In this document: one piece after another, positions 37,925 through 64,000 of the stretch | Layout: each line of letters begins with the position of its first letter | How positions within the stretch are numbered: position 1 is the stretch's first letter | Assembly: GCF_002234675.1 (NCBI RefSeq) | Contig: NC_019876.2 | Location: 21,317,161 to 21,381,160 of the forward strand | Source: Oryzias latipes | Lineage: Eukaryota > Chordata > Actinopteri > Beloniformes > Adrianichthyidae | Direction of reading: 5' to 3' | DNA: 64,000 nt | Position numbers and translations under genes: made by a program | Notes under the pieces: generated by a model | Told to the model about the DNA's origin: nothing | Databases searched by the model: none | The model's input: the letters and a program-made list of their open reading frames with translations, nothing else

Positions 37925-38335
37925 TGTGTACGAATTCCTTCCGTACTCACTACATAGTGCACTATTTAATGCATTTGCCATCTTTTTGGGCTGTCTGAAT
38001 CTACAATTCCAAAATCGAGTGCCCTAGAAACTTTCCAGAAGTCTCTGCAAAACTAGTGTGCATCGATGCTCAATAGATTGGCCAATATAGACCACAATGC
38101 ATTGCGATTTTTTATGTGAAAAAAATGTTTGTAAATGTATTTTTTATAAACCATCCAAGTTTTCCTCCTCAGAAAACAATGGATTCATAAATACCTATTT
38201 AAAATGTTCATACTTATTAGCGCTGTGTCCCAATAGCTTCCCTACTCCCTAACTACTAAAAACTGCACATTACTGGACTTTCTAGTGCAAACAATTTGGA
38301 CACCCTGCTCACTACTTTTTTTATTTTTATTTAAG
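37925..38335 (+). mobile_element. MITE copy A ('actacatagtgcac' family)
   Basis: Shares with 56590-56940 the phrases tcactacatagtgcac, ctagtgtgcatcgatgctc/cagagtgcatcgatgctc, ttggcNaatatagacc and aatgca/cattg. A second end appears at 38220-38330 (ctgtgtcccaatagcttccc, tgctcactac). No coding capacity; probably a hAT-type MITE of fish. Confidence 0.5.
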
Positions 38336-38409
38336 GGTAAAGATGATGTCACTGATTTCCTGAAGTAAAAGCTTAATGATTAAATTATTTATGTGGCCTT
38401 CGAACAAGC

Positions 38410-38600
38410 TCACCACTGATGGGCGAAAGCAGCTGCCATACAAATTTGGACTCAGACTGACTTGGACCAATCACTGTCAATTTCTGGTTGGGGGGGGGGG
38501 GGGGGGGGACAATGGAATCGGAATTGACTTCATTTCATTGAAGCTGGAAGTGAGCCATTTTCTATGGGTGACATCACGCTCAGTTGGTGAGATGATGTGT
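38410..38600. repeat. R2-family repeat with poly-G run
   Basis: Contains cttggaccaatcactgtcaa, 'cattttctatgggtgacatcac', shared with the R2 stretches, and is broken by a G homopolymer at 38491-38509. Confidence 0.4.
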
Positions 38601-38779
38601 TTAGGGTCATTGCTGTTCGGTCAAAGAAGAACCTTTTCCTGAAGGAATGCTATCTTCTGATGCAGATAACCCTTCTGTTGAAATTAAGTTGCTGTATGTT
38701 CTGTGAATATTTATCCATTTATTTTTTTGTCCCCCCCCTCCCCCCTCTCTCTGTCTGCTGCTGGGTCATAACAGTGTGA

Positions 38780-39097
38780 AAGTGCTGCAGGAAAACTAAT
38801 TGAATGCAGAAATATAGGATCGGTGTTTAAAGATTTTTGTACCCCCAGTTCCATTTCCCTCTCACAGAGAGGCCTGTTGTGGCCGTTCTTTAATGTGAGT
38901 GGGTGGGGGCAATCATAGTGTTCAATGGGGAGCTGCAGGATCAGGAGGGGGAGTCATAGAGGCCTCTGCTACCATAGCATCAACCAGAGGATAGCTTAGC
39001 TCAGCTCAGCTCAGCTCAGGTCCTTCTTCCCTGCGACCCCCTCCCTCTGCACCCCACACTGCACCTTTCTTCCCCCACTCCTGACTAAAGGGCAGCC
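38780..39097 (+). promoter_or_regulatory. Upstream region of slc12a6 exon 1
   Basis: Immediately 5' of the slc12a6 start. Holds four tandem 'agctc' pentamers (tagctcagctcagctcagctcagg, 38995-39019; written here as a description of one tract) and a pyrimidine-rich leader. No TATA box is evident. I infer promoter and 5' UTR from position alone. Confidence 0.35.
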
Positions 39098-59237
<20,140 letters not shown>

Positions 59238-60344
59238 TTGGACACCCAGGAAGCCTGCACTGGCAGGGGTGGGGTGACGTTTTCCTTCATCCTAACGGTG
59301 CCTGAAGGAGCCACTGTGACAGTAAGGTCAGCGGTTCGAGACCTGGGCTGCTGGCTGCATACAGATGTTGGAACATGTCGGAGCGTTTCAGTTGCTGGAG
59401 CCTGACTGGACCTTTACATAATCGTGGAAGCGTTTTTTTCCGGAGCCGCTCCTGCTTTTCCTCTCCTTACATTTGCACCAGCAGTCTCTGTCTCACCCGG
59501 ACACCTCCCGGCTCCTGTTTGTCATGGAAGCCCGACACTTTGTGGAGAGGACTGTTCATTTCTTCATGATTCCCTTTTGTTATGTTCAAAATGTTGTTAT
59601 TGTTTTTATTTGAAGCTTAAAACTGTTACCAGACTAAAAACATAGATTTATAAAGTCTGACAGCAGCCTCATGTGTAAAGAGTTCCATTTGAAACTCAAA
59701 GTAATCTGATTACTGGGTTCTTTTCCGTCTGATATGTTCTACTTCTGACGTCATGTTAATGTTTCTGTCTTATTTTTGATGATAAAGTCCATCAGAAGCA
59801 GATTTCTGCTCCCTGGGCCGAGCAGGAGCTTTGAGGCTGTGGTAGAATCTGCCTCAGGGAGTCCTGGAACATGCACGTGTGTAAATGTCCCTGTCCAGCC
59901 GGCTTTTTATTAGACATTCCAGCTCAGAGAATGGACTGAATTGGCTTAGTGCACACCTTGTCTCCATTTGCATATGTGTGTGTGCACGAGCTAAGACATG
60001 TCATGGAGCATCTATGTTCTAGTTTGATGTTTTTTAAGAGTTCTGCAGGTTTTGGTTCCTGTCTTTGCTTCCTAAAATTCATGTTTTTTTTTGCTGATAC
60101 ATAATGAGTTTGATCTTTTTTATGTCATTATTACAAAAATGAACCATAAAATCTTTGCTTAAAAAATGGGAATTAAAAAGTTCTTTAAAATGATGATGAG
60201 CTGCTCTTTTATTTATTTTAAACGGCAGTTTTGTGTTCTTTCATAAGACAGCAAGTTGGCCTGAAGGATCTCTGCTGCTCCTGCAGTTCATCCAAAAGTC
60301 AGTCACATGTTGTTCTTGTTAACTACAAAAACTAGATCAAAAAA
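59238..60344. other. slc12a6 3' flank, little structure
   Basis: Presumed 3' UTR and spacer after the slc12a6 stop. No open frame with known similarity; no clear AATAAA near the stop. AT-rich from 59560. Confidence 0.4.
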
Positions 60345-60545
60345 ACAAATACAAACACTCTTGCCTCACAGCAACAAGGCCCTGCTTTGAATCCCAGTTG
60401 AGACCTTTCTGTGTGGATTTTGCATGTTCTCCTCGTGCATGTGTGGGTTTTCTCCAGACACTCAAGCTCCTTCCCACAGTCCAAAAACGGGCTGCATAAG
60501 TTCATTTGTTGACTCTAAATTGTCCCATGGATGGATGGGGGGGCT
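60345..60545 (+). mobile_element. SINE with V-SINE-like core
   Basis: 'cttgcctcacagcaacaagg', 'tgtgtggattttgcatgttctcc' (core), 'tgggttttctcc' and 'cttcccacagtccaaaaacg' followed by 'gactctaaattg' match the conserved central domain of vertebrate V-SINEs as I remember it. Lies between slc12a6 and lpcat4. Confidence 0.6.
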
Positions 60546-60717
60546 GCATGGTGGCTAGCATTATTGCATATACTGACAGGAGTATGAAGTTTGGATCGTG
60601 CCGCCTCTGACAGGTCTTCACAGATCCTTTCTACTCTGGATAAATTGTTTTTCAAATGTCACTCCCTTTACGTCGCTGTGTTTCCTGATGACCTTGAACC
60701 TATTAACACTCATTTAA

Positions 60718-60918
60718 CCCTTGTGCTATCCTGGGCACTTTGACATGGGAGTTGGGTCATCTAGACCCACTAGACAGTGCTCTGAACCTTTTTTCAATGA
60801 TTTGTGAACCTCACTGGTGTCCATGGATTACATGAAATCCTCTTCACCTTTATCCACCTTTGTCATGGTAGGGAGAACACGTCAATGGTCATCTTGACCC
60901 CATAGGATAGCACAAGGG
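60718..60918. mobile_element. MITE, 201 bp, piggyBac-like
   Basis: CCCTTGTGCTATCCT at 60718-60732 is exactly inverted at 60904-60918 (AGGATAGCACAAGGG). Left flank TTAA (60714-60717), right flank ATAA (60919-60922), consistent with a TTAA duplication that has mutated. Inside are two inverted 'gtcat...gaccc' pieces. No coding capacity. Confidence 0.8.
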
Positions 60919-61099
60919 ATAAATGAATCCCGAATATCGTTTCTGCACAGCAGCAAAGAGCCAGACTGTTTCTTTACCGATGCAGTTCTTTGGTTTCTGT
61001 TCAGGGTTATGTTAGGGGAACTGGGTGGGTGAAGGGAAGAATCTGGTGTGGGAGTGGTGCCAACTGTGTGTGATTGTCCTGCTTTTTCGGTTTTAATTA

Positions 61100-61210
61100 A
61101 TTTTCACATTTTATGACTATTTATTTTGCTTTTATGTAAAGCGCTTTGGGTTTCCAACTGGAATGAAAAGCACTATGCAAATACCGGTAAATAAAGTTTG
61201 AGTTTGATGA
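61100..61210 (+). repeat. SINE/LINE 3' tail fragment
   Basis: 'tttatgtaaagcgctttggg' and 'aaaagcactatgcaaatacc' ending in 'aaataaagtttgagtttga' are the shared 3' tail of fish SINEs and L2-like LINEs. No head is attached. Confidence 0.5.
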
Positions 61211-61482
61211 GAGAATGAAAAAGACAAGAGGTTTGAATAAGGGATGTAATTTAGTGCTTCGTTTTTTTGTTTAGAATTTCATAATATTTTGGAGAAGAAT
61301 CTGTTTCTTTGCTTTTTTTAAGCTATATTTAAGACTTAAAACCCTTTCAACAGAATATGTAATAAATAATTCTCACTTTAATGTTAAAAAACAACGATTT
61401 CAAAATGACAGCACTTACAGATAGACAGTAGGAGTTAAACACAAAAGTTTCCAGTCTTATTTTCAAAGTATCAGAAAATAGA

Positions 61483-62655
61483 TCATTCCTGCTTCTTGTT
61501 GTGGGGGGGCGACGTGTCCCTGATGACAGAGAGTCCATTGTTGTTGTTTACACCCTTGGCCTTAGGAAGAGTGACCGACGCCTCACTGGACTCCAGGAAC
61601 TCCTTGACCTTCCGGTACGTCTGGTGTTGGGCCAGAACCCGCAGCAGCTTTTCTACAGAACATCAGTGAATTCAGAATCTTTCTCACAGACACTGGAACA
61701 TGTAAAGAAACCACATGAAGATGCTTCAAGTCATTTGGGTCATAGACTCAAAAACCTGGGGAGGGGGTTGTTGTAGGAGGATTTGTTCCTCGTACTTGTT
61801 TTCCATCTGCTCTTTTTCTCCTCCATAAATATGGATGTTATCCCTGCAGTTAATAAGCTGACTCTCCACAGAGCCAAAGACCTGGACTCACCTTCCGTGA
61901 GCGGACCCCCGCTGCAGGCCTCTGTATACAGAGCTGTGGTGTCTTGCTGAGGAACACCCAGCAGCGCCCCCATGAGGTCAGAGAGCTGCTGTGCGCTCAG
62001 GCTGCCCCTGTGCTCTCTGTCAAAGAGCTGAAAACAGGATCCACAGTCATAAATGAAGCCATCACTGTTCTTAACACAATCACTGAAAGGTTCTGGGAGT
62101 TCTTCAAAACCGGGTCAGACTCACAGTGAAGGCAGAATGTAGCAGCGACCCGAAGTCCTTCAGTCCAGACAGAGCCAGAACACTGAGGCCGAGCTGGCGA
62201 AGGTCCACGCTCTCGCCCTGCACAAGTCAGCAGCATCATCAAGGCCACGCCCTCAAATGGGGAGGGGGCGGGGTAACTCAGGAACTCACCTTTGAATATA
62301 GGCTGCACAAATGCACTGCTGCTTGTCTGTCCCTCAGTCCCAGCAAAGAGGCCAGCTCCTCCACGCTGACCGTTGACCCCTCAGTGTCCTCACCACACCT
62401 GTCAATTATCCTGTCGATGGCCGCTTGGATCTCATGCTCGCCAAGGCTGAGAGAAAGGGGGGGGGGGGTAAATGCAGGGTGGGCCACAGGGAATAAATGC
62501 AGCAGGACTACAGGTGTACAGGTCCTTACCCGTCTCTGCGCAGCTCTTTCAGTGCATCTCTGGCTGGAGACTCCAGCGGCAGGGACAGACCCCCCAGTTT
62601 GCTCACAGGAACCCGGCCCTCCATCACGTAATCTGTAGCTGGGACTCCTAGAGCC
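61483..62655 (-). CDS. lpcat4: Lysophospholipid acyltransferase LPCAT4, C-terminal part
   Basis: LPCAT4 is an ER membrane enzyme that re-acylates lysophospholipids using acyl-CoA. Five terminal coding exons, transcript order: 62655-62530, 62446-62290, 62217-62125, 62027-61892, 61652-61483 (stop TGA at 61483-61485). Phases agree throughout. Segments: ALGVPATDYVMEGRVPVSKL, ELASLLGLRDRQAAVHLC, LRQLGLSVLALSGLKDF, AFTLFDREHRGSLSAQQL (EF-hand-like helix-loop), LLGVPQQDTTALYTEACSGG. The end HNKKQE is a KKxx-type ER retrieval signal. The acyltransferase motifs (HxxxxD) are upstream, past the right edge. I chose LPCAT4 over LPCAT1/2 because of the ALG(I/V)PAT and LLGSP-like pieces and the neighbouring nop10-slc12a6. 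Confidence 0.85.
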
Positions 62656-64000
62656 CTGAATCCCAAGAAAACAATGAGACAACAGAAACACAAACGTTTG
62701 GAATCAGAAGCATTTCTTCACAGATGGACAAGCCTGAAGGAGGAGACATGGGGGGGTTAAAGTGGTAAAAGTGACAAGATTCCTACTTTGTGAAAAGCAA
62801 ACATCAAATGAGGGAGAGGACTTTTTACTAGAATTGTGCTGTGCAATAAGATCTGAATGGAATATTAAAATGCTTTTTGATTTTTTTTTCCTTTAGTGTT
62901 AACCTGTAAATGTGAGAAATTAGCATGTATTTATTTATTGTTTTGTATTTTTTAAAGCACCATTTGTTGCAAAGTTTCAGTAAATAAAAAGCTATAATCC
63001 CAATGATTAGCAACAGTTCAGTCTCTAATCCCACAGTTTAAAACTTTAGAATATTTCTTTAATTTATAATCTCATATAAATCAAGTTTCTAGGATGTCTT
63101 TTTTCAATATTTTTTTAAATCAGGAACATGACACAGAAAAATGAGTTCATGCATTTGTTATTTCAGTTTTAGACTGTTATGTTACTATACTGTAAATATT
63201 GTTCTGGAGGTGTTTTAGAAAAATCTTAATCTGGTAAAAAAAAAACAACTACTATTTCATTAGATTCAACTTTTATTGCTTAAAAACACAAAAATCAATG
63301 TATGTTTCATTTTTTAACTTACAGTTTTAGTTTTAAGCTCCATGTTATCTCAGAGAGGTCAGAGGTCCATGTTTAGTTCTAGCTCTACAACAGTTTTGTG
63401 TCAGACTCCAAGCCTTGAGGGGCCAGCATCCTGCTAGTTCTTAAGAATCCTGCCTCCTCTGCTGCTGATTACCTGGATCAGGTGTGTTTAGCCAATAAGG
63501 AGCTTGAATGGCAGGTTAGTTGGAAAACATGTAGGACACCGGTCCTTGAGGCCTGGAGTTTGAGACCTGTGCTCTACAGCATTACTGGTCGTTCCTGGGG
63601 TTTCCTAAAACAGAATGGGGATGAAGAGCCTTCAGCTATCAGGCTCCTCCTTGGTGGAACCAAGTTTTAGTGAAATTAGGCAGAAACCATCTTTGTTTTT
63701 ATGATCTCAAACCTTCATTTCTGATCAAGCTGATAGCTCAGGATGACGAAGCCTCAATTTAGCTGTGAAAGGCTTAAACTGCTGAGGGTCAATTTAGGAT
63801 TTTTAACCACTTCAACCACTCCTCAACGTTAGGGACAAGAGGGTGAAGAGGAAGCCTCTTCTAGCAGAGTTGTAGTTGAAGATGTAAACTCATGTCCCAC
63901 TTCCTCCACTTGGCCTGACCTTCTTAAAATAAAACAAATATCTTTAGTCACACACTCTTTTTTGGTGAAGCTGGGGGTTGTTTGAGGATGCACCAGGCAT
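62656..64000. other. lpcat4 intron with a repeat at 63370-63600; no further exon seen
   Basis: AT-rich. 63400-63590 (ggggccagcatcctgctagt, gattacctggatcaggtgtg, 'ggacaccggtccttgaggcctgg') is a dispersed fish repeat with inverted similarity between its ends (gccttgaggggcc / ggtccttgaggcc). No acyltransferase exon is recognisable before the window ends. Confidence 0.5.

Overview
The window is vertebrate nuclear DNA, almost certainly from a teleost fish. It has intron-split orthologues of human genes, GT-AG introns, and intergenic DNA packed with fish-type mobile elements: Tc1/mariner, hAT remnants, piggyBac-like and other MITEs, tRNA-derived SINEs and a V-SINE-like element. No prokaryotic or organellar features are seen. 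I call genes by splicing conserved protein segments by hand; exon coordinates are in the evidence fields.

Layout. (1) 539-11958, minus: supt16h, the FACT subunit SPT16. 23 coding exons are placed and the last one lies off the left edge. (2) 14260-26532, minus: tox4, an HMG-box protein, with two alternative first coding exons (23826-23930 and 26527-26532). (3) 26.7-30.2 kb: no recognised gene, but two short spliceable exons on the minus strand and repeats. (4) 30306-32106, plus: nop10, two exons, complete, with a MITE in its intron. (5) 32.5-39.0 kb: LINE remnant, an orphan promoter-like region at 33.25-33.47 kb, a decayed but whole Tc1 element (35331-36962), MITEs. (6) 39098-59237, plus: slc12a6 (K-Cl cotransporter KCC3, KCC3a-type N terminus), 25 coding exons, 1159 residues; its introns hold a three-level nested transposon and a hAT remnant with a 17-copy minisatellite. 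(7) 61483-62655 and on past the right edge, minus: the 3' end of lpcat4.

From memory, supt16h and tox4 are neighbours on human chromosome 14q11.2, and nop10, slc12a6 and lpcat4 are neighbours on 15q14. Here the two blocks are joined. The genes do not form one pathway: FACT (chromatin), TOX4 (PP1/PNUTS-linked chromatin factor), NOP10 (H/ACA RNP), KCC3 (ion transport), LPCAT4 (phospholipid remodelling).

Most interesting: a probable GC-AG intron in slc12a6; an in-frame 24-nt candidate microexon in slc12a6; the nested insertion whose pre-insertion site is preserved in other repeat copies in the same window; the alternative tox4 first exons; an unassigned two-exon 35-codon reading frame at 27.4-27.6 kb; and a 19-bp minisatellite with trimeric higher-order structure. 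I did not find a wholly new multi-gene system.
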